This document shows, piece after piece, positions 1-10,815 of a stretch of 64,000 bases of DNA. The notes under the pieces were generated by a model. The model saw only the letters and a program-made list of their open reading frames with translations. It did no database searches and was not told the origin of the DNA. A program made the translations under genes and the position numbers. Positions within the stretch are counted from its first letter, which is position 1, and each line of letters begins with the position of its first letter. The stretch is from Cordylochernes scorpioides (lineage: Eukaryota > Arthropoda > Arachnida > Pseudoscorpiones > Chernetidae). Location of the stretch: the NCBI GenBank assembly GCA_030710605.1, contig CP092865.1, positions 26,848,947 through 26,912,946 on the forward strand. Direction: 5' to 3'.

Positions 1-114
1 AAACGCAAATGATGGCCTAGGAGTTCTTTTTGTGATCGATGATTTCCGGGAAACAAATGATGGGTGGTTTTCTAAGACTGGGTTGAGAATAAAACCTTTT
101 TTTAGTTGGTTTTT

Positions 115-262
115 TAGTTTTGGAGAATATCAACCAATAGGGACTCACTCTGTGATAACTGATGGACGTCGTTATTGGTGGATTGGATGTTTACCACCGC
201 TCAATCATCTGATTGGCTCGTTGCGGGGTTATACTGAATTGGTTTAGCCAATAAGAAACGAC
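115..262. promoter_or_regulatory. CCAAT/ATTGG-rich stretch, possible promoter-like DNA
   Basis: At least six CCAAT or ATTGG pentamers lie within about 150 bp on both strands (CCAATAGGG, TTATTGGTGG, GATTGGATG, GATTGGCTC, AATTGGTTTAGCCAATAAG), with a GACGTC palindrome among them. The density is unlike the surrounding AT-rich DNA. CCAAT boxes are bound by NF-Y in animal promoters, but no TATA box plus gene follows, so this is only a composition-based suggestion. A 71-codon frame at 32-247 crosses the region and matches nothing I recognise. Confidence 0.2.
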
Positions 263-1148
263 TACACTTACAAGAGTTATCAATTGACGATGGGAATGTT
301 ATCGTTATTTATTTTATGAATCTCTTTGTGTATGTTATTGAAAATATATCAATTTATGACATATATATGTTATATAAAAATTATATTCTATTCTAAAATT
401 ATAATTCCCAGATCACTTCATATGTAGGTAGACATATAGTATGTTTGTTGAAGGAAACAGAGATTATGAATAATTTTGTATATTTACTCTCTATACAACT
501 TTTGTCTAAAACCTCTGGCGAGAGCTGAAAATTGTTTATAAAAAGAAATGTATTGCAGAGTTTGTATATATATTGTAGTTTAATCTTTCAAATTTACTTT
601 TAAAAGTATTAAAATGATACTCATGTGATGGGCGTTCATGTTTTTAGCAGAAAAGGTTCTTGCCCGAAAGCTGCTTTCTCTTTTAATAAGCAATAAAAAT
701 GTAAGCAACACCCACTCCTTTCTAAAAAATGTTCTCATAAAAGGTAACTAATAATACCCTTATTATAAAAACAAGTATGATGCTGTAAACCAAGTATTTA
801 AAAGTATTGGGGTGTTTGCTCAGTGAACTTCCGCTTAACGACAAGTTCTTATTAACGACGGGCTCATTTAACTAACGCGAACAATATTCAAGTAGAATAT
901 TGAGACATTTTAAAAATAACGCGAAGAGTTCGATAAAATAATTCAATCAAAATTTTTACTCTAATCTAATTTCATACAATAATGTCTTTTAATTCAATAT
1001 AAAATGATCAAATTTTCCAAATAAATTCTATCTCTCTCTTTCTCGATATACCCTGAAATATATCCTAATTAGATAATATATATCCTTAAAAGGAATGTAT
1101 CATCATAGCCGTTACAAAATATGAAATTTGTGTTGCGGTAATAAAAAG
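263..1148. other. AT-rich intergenic DNA without a gene
   Basis: No coding potential is visible. A degenerate pair of TTAACGAC motifs lies at about 830-862 (CCGCTTAACGAC and ATTAACGAC). The same doubled motif recurs at 2484-2515, 19378-19412 and 19515-19547, where it is described as a possible transposon end. Confidence 0.5.
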
Positions 1149-1560
1149 ATAGAGGTTGCCTGGCCGGCATTCATAGTTCTTCAAATTAAAGATATTTTGG
1201 TCAGTAAATATTTTTTTATTATCTCGACGTTTCGACAAAAATCTTTTGTCCTCGTCAGGCGCGCAAACAAAAATTGACACATTCTATCTTTACAATCCCC
1301 ATGATAAAAATGACAGAGCGTCACGTTAGAAGAGAAATACAACAATAGAATATATGTGTGAGGGCTGATGTATGTAGTTTATTATTTCTACAGAAAGGAC
1401 CGAAGTTGGTTAATGTGCAACAACATCTATTTTATATAAGCTGTTAGAAAAAGTATTGAATAAACTGGGAAGGCGTTAAAAATTATTTTTTGTCGAAACG
1501 TCGAAGTAATAAAAGGATTTACTGTCCGAAGTATCTTTAATTTTAAGAACTAGTAATAGA
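1149..1560. repeat. Rep-A foldback element, copy 1
   Basis: The left arm (1149-1264) and right arm (about 1487-1560) are inverted copies of the same sequence. Each runs from a hammerhead-like core through an AATAAAA stretch to a CCGAA..TATCTTTAAT block. The left arm continues to GCCGGCATTCATAG and GATAGAGGTTGCCTGGCC at the outer end. That outer end also occurs at 13470-13498 and 18929-18957, so it is a true family terminus. The right arm keeps only the 3' half of the core (GTCGAAACGTCGAAG at 1492-1506). The middle is unrelated AT-rich DNA. Confidence 0.6.
1222..1264 (-). ncRNA. Hammerhead-ribozyme-like core in Rep-A (best copy)
   Basis: Read on the minus strand from 1258 to 1226 it gives CTGACGAG, a hairpin GACAAAA/TTTTGTC, then CGAAAC and GTC. 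This matches the hammerhead consensus CUGANGA, stem II, GAAA, stem III, UH, with C as the H base. Stem III is only ACGT with no loop, so it could form only between two RNA copies. Stem I is weak (C/G plus one more pair). The match of core plus compensating stem is direct from the sequence. Catalysis is inferred from known minimal type I hammerheads of Penelope-like elements and retrozymes. Confidence 0.5.
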
Positions 1561-1904
1561 AAAGAGGATTCTGGGGAGGGAGTGTATATATAAAACCAAC
1601 ATCTCCCCATTGGCTACATACTGGAAATGGCGGCCGTCAGAAGAAAGCTAAAAGATCATAGAGATACTTCCCAAATAGCCATCGTAGTTTAATTTTCATA
1701 GAATTTAAACGCTTTTGTTAATTTTCACCATCGTTCATGCCACATATTGCTACATAAAACGGTATATATTGCATTGAAAAAAAGATTTTATTTGCCAATA
1801 TTTGGACTGAACATCAACATTCGTTAAGGTAATACAACATATTTATTGTGTGTAAACAAACTCAGCGCCACGTAGCTATGTATATTAAAATTTTAAAAAG
1901 GCAA

Positions 1905-2125
1905 ATCCTGACTGCTCTCGCATGATCGTTTTAGATGGAAGAGCGCCATCTAATGGAACAAAATTTAAAAAAAAAAGTTTGATTTAACTTGTTCCGTTAT
2001 ATGGTATCTGTAATATACAAGTTAAAACAACGTTTAGTTGATTTTTGTTCCACTAGATGGCACTCTGCTATCTAAAATACTCGTGTGAGCGGTCAGGAAA
2101 GGCCTTTTTTTTTAAATATCAACAC
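1905..2125. repeat. Rep-B tail in head-to-head foldback
   Basis: The left arm, read on the minus strand (1900-1975), and the right arm (2035-2125, plus) are inverted copies of the Rep-B tail: GTTCCACTAGATGG, a block beginning CTCTGC, TAAAAT, CTCGTGTGAGCGGTCAGGA, then a T-rich end. The loop holds AACTTGTTCCGTTATATGG-type sequence. The hammerhead-like head of Rep-B is missing here. The right arm contains CCACTAGATGGCACTC (2050-2065), close to the CTCF motif. The left arm has the related GCGCCATCTAATGG on the opposite strand. Confidence 0.6.
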
Positions 2126-3369
2126 CTGACCTTTTTTCTATTATTTTCTTTTTTTTTTTTTCATTTATATTGTGCGTCTTTGAGCAATCATTGACCTAAT
2201 AAAAGCTTGTCGTTTTGATAAATAAAATAAACAACTCTTCACAAATCGCCCCAATGATTTACTACCCATATACATTTTGTATGGTGATAGATCATCGACT
2301 GCATTGGCTCAATGAGCTCTAATCATCCCCAGCAAGTATTATCAAAAATTTCCAAATCCACAGACTTCCATATGATTGAGTGGAGATAAGAAAGAAGAGA
2401 GAGAACAAACATTTTATATCTTCTAATTATTAACCTGGTACGTGTACCTATACATTATAGTCTATTTAAATAGATATAGTATTAGGTTCGCTTAACGACA
2501 GATGCGCTTAACGACTATCTCCTTCTATCTGAGTCTCTCTCCACGACGTATATCGATGCCTACTTATATAAAAGAGAGATCATCAACCGAAGCCTATACC
2601 AATACTGAGGCAGCTATTTAGTTAATTGGCTGTAATAAAGATGGTATAAGTGATTTTATGAAGCGACTGGTGTGGTCAGGTTAGGTTACGAGCCATTAAG
2701 CAGACTTAAGTCCAGACCTTTAATCTCATTTAATTAATTTTGATGGGTAGACCAGTTTACTGCGGCGGGAGATTATCTGCCATACTTTTATGGCTTTCCC
2801 GTGCTTGGGTAAATAAGGGACGACACCATTACTATCAACGAGGCCATAAAAATGTAGTTAGAAGTGACCTTTTTAGATACATAATTGATTTAGAGTTTTT
2901 TTCTCGGGAGATTTGATGAACATTTTGGAAAAAAAACGCCGTTATAGCGCTATTCTAGGACGGGCCAAAAGCACGTTATAAGAAGGTTATCGTTTAATAC
3001 GTTAAATAAAAAGATTATTCTAGACTGGTGCATGGAGAACCTAGAGCTATAGACACTGTAAGACCCGAACCCAGCAGATGCGCTTACTCGGTGCACGCTG
3101 GAAAATTTGGAATAAAATTGGTGATAGCATGCTTTCAATCTCTCTTTACAAATATAATTCAATTTTTAAAAAATAATTAATCAAGTACTCCACAAAAGGT
3201 TTCTTCTATATTTTATCAGAATTTGCAATCTTTCAAGTTAAAAACTCTTCCACACGCGTTTCTCCGAAGTATAAACATTTTAAGAAAGATATTTTTTTAA
3301 ATATCTTACGCGCGACAGGACTGGAGTCCAATAGTCTTGCTTTGAATATTGCTTTATAAATTTATTTCA
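2126..3369. other. AT-rich intergenic DNA
   Basis: It holds poly-T runs near 2145-2162 and a doubled CGCTTAACGAC motif at 2484-2515 (possible transposon end). A block at about 2690-2850 (GGTAGACCAGTTTACTGCGG) has more mixed composition and no frame. No gene is visible. Confidence 0.45.
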
Positions 3370-3379
3370 AATATTCACT

Positions 3380-3775
3380 GATATGATGATATATTGTAGA
3401 TATCATCATTATTGTATTATGATGCATTAGCGCGCCATCTGTTATCAAAATTCTAAACTATTATAGACGCGTAAGATTCTTTTTAAAAATAAACAATTTC
3501 TACTGTCCTTACTGCTGAGCCAGGTCCTCCCATTAAATTTTCCATTACAGTAAGGACAGTAGAAATTGTTTATTTTCAAAAAGAATCATACGCGTCTATA
3601 ATAGTTTCCTATTTTGACATCATTATTGTGTTTGGATATGCGCCAATCGTCTATTACCTTGTCTTGTAATATGGATAACACTATGAAGGGAGGTCAATGT
3701 TTATACTATTTAATTGAGATGATATAGACCATTAGGGAATATTCAAACACAATAATGATATCTACAAAATATTCG
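3380..3775. repeat. Nested foldback element (acgcgtctata family), copy 1
   Basis: The inner arms 3440-3530 and 3541-3612 are inverted copies: ACTATTATAGACGCGTA, TTCTTTTTAAAAATAAACAA, TTTCTACTGTCCTTACTG. They are separated by a short loop that carries a Rep-F fragment (CTGAGCCAGGTCCTCCCAT). Outside this, ATATCATCATTATTGT (3398-3413) pairs with ACACAATAATGATATC (3749-3764), giving a second, outer hairpin. The boundary GATGCATTAGCGCGCCATC is shared with the copy near 5030. No protein is encoded, so it is a non-autonomous foldback or miniature inverted-repeat element. Confidence 0.6.
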
Positions 3776-3810
3776 ACATCAAAACATCAATTAATATTTG
3801 TATCAATCAG

Positions 3811-4004
3811 GGATCCAACCGAATGACATCAAGGATGCCATTCTCTTCATCGATGAAAGAGAGTCCCTCATGGCGAGACTGACACCTGCGATGAGGGGAG
3901 TCCTCGCTGAGTTCCTCAGCGCGGCCATAGAACCGGCTCGGGGCAACCATCCCGATGTTAGCTCCGATTTGGCCAGTCTTAGGCGGCGATGCCTTGATTC
4001 CTGA
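3811..4004 (+). CDS. Exon-like open frame, unrecognised (possible terminal exon or retroelement fragment)
   Basis: A frame of about 64 codons ends at TGA 4002-4004. It is clearly GC-richer than its surroundings and has an amphipathic, protein-like composition (segments such as ILFIDERESLMARLTPAM and LAEFLSAA). A possible 3' splice site (TATCAATCAG, 3801-3810) precedes GGATCC, although its pyrimidine tract is poor. An AATAAA (4069-4074) follows the stop by 65 bp. It could be the last exon of a host gene or a gag-like piece of a retroelement. I do not recognise the family. The nearest in-frame ATG (3798) would add four residues. Confidence 0.3.
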
Positions 4005-4068
4005 CAACTGTCAATGTAAATATTTCTTTTTCACCCTCCTGGTTGAGATGTAACATTGTCTAGAAGAC

Positions 4069-4074
4069 AATAAA
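4069..4074 (+). terminator. Polyadenylation signal AATAAA after exon-like frame
   Basis: AATAAA lies 65 bp beyond the stop codon of the 3811-4004 frame. In such AT-rich DNA the hexamer is common, so it supports the exon reading only weakly. Confidence 0.2.
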
Positions 4075-4849
4075 CTATTTTCAATTGTCAATTAATATTT
4101 GAAATATAAACTTATAAAACAATTCTCAAAGTAAGTCTGGTGGGCTCGAGTCCAGTTGCGCAAGGAAATTTTTACAAATATCTATTTTGGAATGTTTATA
4201 CATAAGAGAAACGTCTGTGGAAAGAGTTTTTAACTCGGAAACTTGTGAATACCAATAAATTAATGAAAAAACCTTTTGTAGAGTACGATGTTAATAATTT
4301 TAAAATATTTTCTGCAATTTCCAACACGATAGAAATCAATTTTTACCTATTTCAAATTATTTTCGCTTTTTAAAATCAATATCACCACCACCTATTACCT
4401 ACCACCTTTTATATATATTGTGGCGAAGAAATAATCGTTATTTCTTCTCAAAAATAAATTTCGATTTTTCGTTTAAAAGAAACATATGCGGGATAATTTT
4501 CAAATGTCGTTTTACAATAATAAGCCGAATTATATTGTATTATAAACTCTAATTTTATTATTCAATTTATCAATGAAAATATACATAGCAGAGAATATAA
4601 TCCTGTTATTATGGAATCATCATATATGTTCTAGGGAGCTTTATTGTTCAATATTCTCTAGATGTAAATAAATTTCTAGTTGAATTGTAGTCGCTTAGCC
4701 GTGCTGACGTGTTAAATAAATGATATTTTACTTTATCATTGTGATCTGTCTAGTCATACATTTATAAGCTACAATATAAAAAACACACAAGAATGCCTCT
4801 TTATTATATATATAAGATACATATAGTCTTTCTTATACATGGATTTTAA
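4075..4849. other. AT-rich intergenic DNA
   Basis: No frame, repeat family or motif recognised beyond scattered A/T runs. Confidence 0.5.
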
Positions 4850-4867
4850 AATTCAAAACCATTATAG

Positions 4868-4901
<34 letters not shown>

Positions 4902-5068
4902 ATGGCTCTTTTTAAAATAAAACAATTTCTACTGTCCTTACTGCAAATTTTCCATTACAGTAAGGACAGTAGAAATTGTTTTATTTTATAAAGAATCATA
5001 CGCGTCTATAATAGTTTTGAATTTTGATAACAGATGGAGCGCTAATGCATCATAATACATGGAGTTAC
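4850..5068. repeat. Foldback element (acgcgtctata family), copy 2, with TG microsatellite
   Basis: The arms 4850-4955 and 4956-5060 share ATTTCTACTGTCCTTACTG, its inverse, and the ACTATTATAGACGCGTA end. The left arm is interrupted by a pure (TG) run at 4869-4898 that replaces the CGCGTA junction. The right boundary (AGCGCTAATGCATCATAATA) is the inverse of the left boundary of the copy at 3411. The microsatellite has evidently expanded inside one arm of a formerly near-perfect hairpin. Confidence 0.6.
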
Positions 5069-7539
5069 CACGTATTCTGCCAAGGTAAAATAGAAAACAG
5101 TGAGTGTTTTCATATATTTACATATGTTCTCGTATAAAAATAAGGAAAAATCAACTTGAGGATGACAAGGCAATTATTTATATCAAAGGAATTACCAAGT
5201 TATTTGCATGAAAGAACAGAAGCAATGACAGAAAAAAGATGGCTGAATAACCAAAAATATGTAAATAATAATATGTTAATCAATTAAAAACCGCAATCTG
5301 CCACAATATAATAAATAAAGAGCCTATAGAGTGATAAAAATCTGTGGAAAGTGAAGCGGAACTTGAACCAACCGTGAGCCATTCAACGATATATTTTTAT
5401 AGGAGAAAATTTACACCAAAAAACAATTCTCGCAGTATAGAATTCCGGTAATTGACAACCCCGAATAATTAGAAGTCGCAATAATTAAAGGGACCCTATG
5501 GGAAGAATTCTAAGTGTCCCCTATAAGGCAATTTAAGGTATTAATTAGTGGTATGGGGTAGAATCATTAGATTTACTTTTAAAGACTTGTAATTATTTTG
5601 TTACGGCGTTTCTAATGACGTTGAGCTTAATCACTTCCAACAAAAAAATGGTAGAAATCCCCAGATCTTATCGAGCGGTCTAACTTGAAGTAAACAATTG
5701 GGTCCTTTGGTCAAAATTATTTTTTATCATTCATTGATTAATATCTATTTTCCAATCGTTAAGATTTATATTTCACATTATGGAAACTCATTTTTATACA
5801 ATTAAATCAATTTTAATTAGAATATATTTTTTGGAATTTTAAATGCTGTTTTTCTGAAGAATTTTAATTTGAATAAAATAAAAAAGACAATTGAAATCGT
5901 TAATGTTCTCCCGCATTTAATCTTTATTGGTCTCACCCTCTCTCTTTATGTCTTTTGAAATCGTTATTTTTTATTCTTTAGTTGTTTTCCCGTTAGGTTT
6001 TTCGAGTGTTATTTCCTTAAAATCCGACAAACTATTTTATTTTGAAAGTTGCTATCAGCCAGCCTATGTATGTAACTCATTACACTTTAGAATCGCTCTA
6101 AACGATGCATTATTCCTAATTTTGAAATGTATTTATTTTCAATTCCCAGAATATTATATTATGATCATTTAGTAAATGTATACTATGATCAATAGATGAA
6201 GTAAAAATACATCGAAAATATCACATGTTTACGTATTTACAAACTTTAGTTGGAACCTTGCAGATTCTTTATATATTCGATTTGAATGAAAATCATTTCT
6301 ATATCTTTAAATAGTACAAAGAGAACTTATAGCATATATATATATATATTTTTAATTTTATTAAAGATTTATTTATGGATTGCTCTATTTTAAAATATAA
6401 ATGTATATATAGGATTATAAATGGACGACGGGGGACAACTGAGAGAAACAATTGAGAAGAATATAACCTGCATATTTGGACATCTTGTCTCTAAGTAGAT
6501 AAAGGAATGGTTAGAGGGATGTATGGAAAGCCGAGAATGGAATCCTTGGATAATTTTGGAGAAGACACTACGACCCCTTCAAAGAATAGCCATAGAAAGG
6601 AAGCTCTGAGAGGACAGGAACCCATGTTTGAGTAGAAATCGATGAATATAAAATAAAGTTATTCTCAATTCTAGATATTTTATAACCACCAACAGTTAAC
6701 TCGTGGCTACAATAATGGCCTCATAAACGGAGTTGTTGGATATGTAACATTTTACACGAGCAATCGCGTTATCCAGAAATATGGTGTTGCAGGCTTGCGA
6801 GCAAATATAATCTGTGATCCACGCCTTATAATCTTATAATATCTCTCTTCATTTGTATTTATTTATTTATTTTTTTTTTTTTTTGCCTGTCGAAGATCAA
6901 AATTTGCTTGATCGCTTGCAATACCTCAAAATAAAGAAACTTTTGCCTCAAAGATCTAGTTTTTCCTTATTTGAAAATATAATATTAGCTAATCAAATAC
7001 CTTGAGGAATCCTCCCAATCGTTTTGGCCCAGTTTAACCACGTTGTTTGCTTTGTTTTCTTCTTCAAATAACTTCGTCGAGAGTTTTGGTAGAGAAAGTA
7101 ACAATTGGCTTTTCAAATAATCCACTACTTAAGAGAGTTTTCCGAAAAAAATATTGATTTTAATTTTATAAAACAATTTTTAAAACAAATATATGCCAAG
7201 ATTCTAGAAGTTCTTTAAATAAAATTGCTATACTTTATTGAAAATAAAAATAATTTTGTAATAATTATACGTTGGTTTTGTTTTACTAATTGTTGCCGTT
7301 GTTAGGAACTCATTTTAGATTCAGGTCTGATGACAGGACAACGTAACATCCTATACATTTCCGTTCGACCCAAATACTTCAACAAAGCTCTTCAAATGTT
7401 CGAATATGGAGCGCTCGAACAGCTTTCAATATCAATTTGAGAAACTTTGTGTATAATATAGTTTATTTAGCTCTGAAATTATATTTCTAAATTGACATAA
7501 AAACGGCTTCATAGTTTGTCGTTGATCTATATGATTTCA
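5069..7539. other. Intergenic DNA, no gene recognised
   Basis: A diverged repeat at about 5155-5290 (GAGGATGACAAGGCAAT onward) resembles 30588-30705. An 81-codon frame at 5927-6172 is hydrophobic and AT-driven, with no recognisable domain. A short TA run lies at 6335-6350 and poly-T at 6868-6884. Nothing else stands out. Confidence 0.4.
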
Positions 7540-7544
7540 TTTTA

Positions 7545-7905
7545 GATTTAAGTTTGTCAATAAAAAGCCAACAAAGTCACAAATATATATATATATTTTG
7601 TTTATTAAAATCAACAACCAATCAAAGGATAGTTTTTTTACTACATTTATTTCTCTAGTTTTCGGGGGACAACATGCCATTTCTACAGGATAACTAGAAG
7701 TATGACTTACAGCTAACTATAGCTGAAAGTCATACTTCTAGTTCTCCTGTTGAAGGGCATGTCCCTGTAAGTCATACTTCTAGTTCTCCTGTTGAAGGGT
7801 ATGTTGTCCCCTGAAAGCTAGAGAAATAAAACATAGTTGAAGAGACCTACCCTTGATTGCTTGTTGAATTCAATAAATTGTAAAGGCAGGGATGAACACA
7901 TATAT
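7545..7905. repeat. Rep-C foldback element, copy 1
   Basis: The arms 7650-7710 and 7768-7827 are inverted copies that start at ATTTCTCTAG..TTTCGGGGG and end at AGAAGTATGACTTA. Both sides extend outward with related tails: TTTATTAAAATCAACAACCA on the left, and on the right TTGAATTCAATAAATTGTAA followed by GGCAGGGATGAACAC. The same tail flanks the fragment at 13245-13345. Inside, CTCCTGTTGAAGGG is duplicated (7744-7757 and 7786-7799), so the right arm carries a tandem partial duplication. No protein is encoded. Confidence 0.6.
7784..7825 (+). ncRNA. Hammerhead-like fold in Rep-C
   Basis: TTCTC, CTGTTGA, a GGG/CCC hairpin with loop TATGTTGT, then CTGAAAGCT, A, GAGAA. TTCTC (7784-7788) pairs exactly with GAGAA (7821-7825) as stem I. 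AGCT is a self-complementary stem III, and A sits at the cleavage position. The core differs from the hammerhead consensus at one position (CUGUUGA instead of CUGANGA, A6 to U), which should cripple a classical hammerhead. The inverted partner at 7654-7691 reads CTGTAGA. It may be a decayed or variant ribozyme, or only a similar fold. Confidence 0.35.
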
Positions 7906-10112
7906 TGTTGTTGCTAGAATAGGATTTTTCTTCATTAAAATTGTTATTTCTTTTAACTTTCATTTGAACAAAATCGAAGATATTGAATTATTTTTCTGAA
8001 GAAGGTAAAAGACTAATATGCAAACCTCTTTAATCCGTTTTCAATGTTTCTAAGTATTAATAGAATTCAATTTGCATTATTGTTACTGAGGACGGATTTT
8101 TATCAAGTCCTAGTAGATCTAGATAGATCCACATATGGGCTGATGTTATTGTTGTAGTCTCAAATTAAGGATAGACACTTTGAGATAAAAGAGTTTAGCG
8201 AAATTTGTAGAGTTCGCACACAGACATATATATAGCATAAAGTTGCGGAAGATGGTATTCATGTATTGAAATTGACACCTAACCTATTAAAATGCAATAA
8301 AATAATGTATTTGGTTTATCCCTCCAGTTCAAAATGTAATGGTGGTGAATAGAAGTAGAATACAATCTAGTCGAAGGTCTTTCCTTCCTTTCGGACTATT
8401 GATTGAATTGACCATCAATAGATAGCTGGAATAATTAATTAATAGCAGTTTAATTAGAATAGTTTACACTGCCCGCTACATACTACACCCTCGCACACGT
8501 ATATACTCTGCTAATATTCCACATCGTACATTGCCTTCAAACAAATCCTTAACTCGATTTACGAAAATATATCGAAATTCGTATTTGTATAAAATCTGAC
8601 TTCATTCCGTAATATTACTTACACTTTCACAGTTTGGTGAAAATATGTTTCAGCCATAGACGGAAAAAAAATAATAGACGCCTTTATCAGGACCGGCCTA
8701 CGACCAAAAACACCACTGTGAAAAGGGATATTCAGAGAAATTTTGACTTCCAACGTAGGAAAATATTCCAGAATTTAGTTAGAAAAATATTTTGTTAATT
8801 ATTTTTATCCATGAAATTTTCAAATATTCAAGAAGTTACTCATAATCAAGACAACCTCAGTCCCGGCCATAGTCCGACGTCCTGAGCTAGGAGTGTATTC
8901 TCCAACATCTGACTTCTTGGAAGAATTGGACCTCTATTTAACAACCCGCCATGTGTGAATTTCCAGGACATTGTGAATTCGAATGTATCACCTGTAAACT
9001 TGAAATAAAAAATATATAAAAATGAACACAGATAGTACGGCTTAGATGGTATAGGTTGGAAGCTAATTCTCGTCGAAAAAAACTTTCACAGCATTTACAG
9101 AACTGGCACGAAGTTACTCAACAGATGATCTTCGTATACTTAGGTCGAATTCTTTCAAGTATAAATACAATTTGGCAAAGTTCTATATGAGTTTAGAAAA
9201 GATATATTTAACAAAATAAATAAACCCAGCTATCGCAGAAACGTAAAGTTAGAGTTGTGATTCCTAACACAACAAATACCTATCATTGCTAGAGTATTAT
9301 GTAGATAGCGAGATGTACGAAATATCGTCTATATGGAATTGATTTCATTTGATAAATAGAGAAATGTCATTTATATATATATATATATATATATAGATAT
9401 TGTCAATCATTTTCAAGTTTGAGAACACAATATAGTTTTAAAGTACTTCTATTCTACCATATAACTTCATGTGAATAGCTATTTTCCCTGAATAATGAAA
9501 TTTTGCGATAACTATAAATGCCTTTTGGTGCTCTACACTTATTTACATACACAGAGAGTAGATACTTTTGTGCAAGTAAACAGTGGCTCATTTACCAAAT
9601 TTCATTATATATTTTGAAAAGTTCAAAGGGTTCAAAAAAGAGGTTTGAATTCCAAGATGTTAAAAGAGATCTGGGTGTTGGGTAAGAAGCCAAACACCGT
9701 GTGTCCCTAAGTAGCAAGCCGAGTTGCTTCTAAGTGTCGACATCCAGGGTGACCGAGCGTTTCCTTGAATTTCCTGGAGAAATAGAGCAGCAGACAATGT
9801 TGAAACCTCCCTTGTGGTAGAACTTACACTATACAGTACGTCCAGTGAACACAGCAGTTTGCGTGAGCTTGCAAATTCATGGAATGATCCAAAATTGATG
9901 ATATACATTACTTCGTTTTAAGGTTTCTTTGCTAAACTCTGCTTGTCTAGCTTTCGTTCCACTTAGTCCTCCTTCAGCACCTTAGTCTAGACTCTCTGTA
10001 TACCGGTGGTCACATTTTGGATCATCGAAGTAGATGGCTCGGTCCCAATTAACATTTTCCAATTCTGTTCAAATAATTAAAATGACCATATATTGTTTTG
10101 AGGAAAATATAC
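7906..10112. other. Intergenic DNA, no gene recognised
   Basis: It holds a TA run at 9370-9395. A more balanced-composition block at 9655-9960 reads open for 82 codons on the minus strand, but no family is recognisable and the block may be a repeat fragment. No other feature is supported. Confidence 0.4.
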
Positions 10113-10368
10113 GAGTAAAAGTTGACAATGCGTATCTTTTATGACGAGTTTTCGGACATTTACAGTTCTTTTACAGGCAAATCTATAAGGTTGGGAAAAT
10201 GTGAAGAGGATATATAAATACTCAAAATTATTTACATATATATGTAAATAATTTTGAGTATTTATTTGTTCTCTCCATTTTCTCAACCATATAGATATGT
10301 GCCTTTAGAAGGACTATAAATATCCGAAAGGTCGTCATACAAATAAAGAAGCACATTGCTAACTTTTT
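10113..10368. repeat. Long foldback element with perfect 52-bp palindrome at centre
   Basis: Centred between 10239 and 10240. The inner 26 bp on each side (10214-10265) pair without a mismatch and have no loop. The symmetry continues outward with about 80% matching or less to about 10113 and 10368. Examples are CAACCTTATAGAT against CAACCATATAGAT, and ATGTCCGAAAACTCGTCAT against ATATCCGAAAGGTCGTCAT. Each arm ends in a hairpin plus CGAAA unit like the other foldback families here (10302-10333 on plus: CTTTAGA, GGA/TCC stem, GAAAG, GTC). Confidence 0.65.
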
Positions 10369-10699
10369 ATATTATATTCTGTCACTTCTGTGTTCGAACC
10401 TCATTTCTGTTTTAATTAGTTTTCGATATTTTACAAATTGAACATTTATATGAAAATATTTTGTGTAAATTTCAAATTTTGATATTTTAATTTCGCAGCG
10501 TTCTACGTATAGCATATTGTGATTGAGTTTTAAAAGGTAACCTCTAAATAATCTTTTGTATTATTATTTTCTCTTTCTCTCACTAAAGAAGAATCCCTTA
10601 AAATAGTCAACAATGATGAATAAAAAAAGTGCCAGAAATTGCTGTAATATCCAACTTGCATATAAGCTGTTTTAACCTCGAGTTTTAAAGTGCAGATAC

Positions 10700-10815
10700 C
10701 AGATGGTGTCGGGGGGTTAAAATAGAAGGAAGAACATCAGCAACCCGGTTAGCACTTGGCACAACCCACGCGTCTTCTTCCCACACAGCAGTGGGCTGAT
10801 GATTGTCATTTTTTT
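10700..10815 (+). repeat. Possible CR1/L2-type LINE or SINE 3' end
   Basis: A GC-richer block that ends CACACAGCAGTGGGCTGATG, then ATTGTCATTTTTTT. The ending resembles the GGGCTGATGAT-type 3' ends of CR1/L2-clade LINEs and the SINEs they mobilise. No reverse transcriptase is present. Assignment is by motif only. Confidence 0.25.

Noticed and set aside
4686..4712. GTCGCTTAGCCGTGCTGACG considered as fifth TTAACGAC motif copy
   Set aside because: Only one half matches and it lacks the doubled arrangement.
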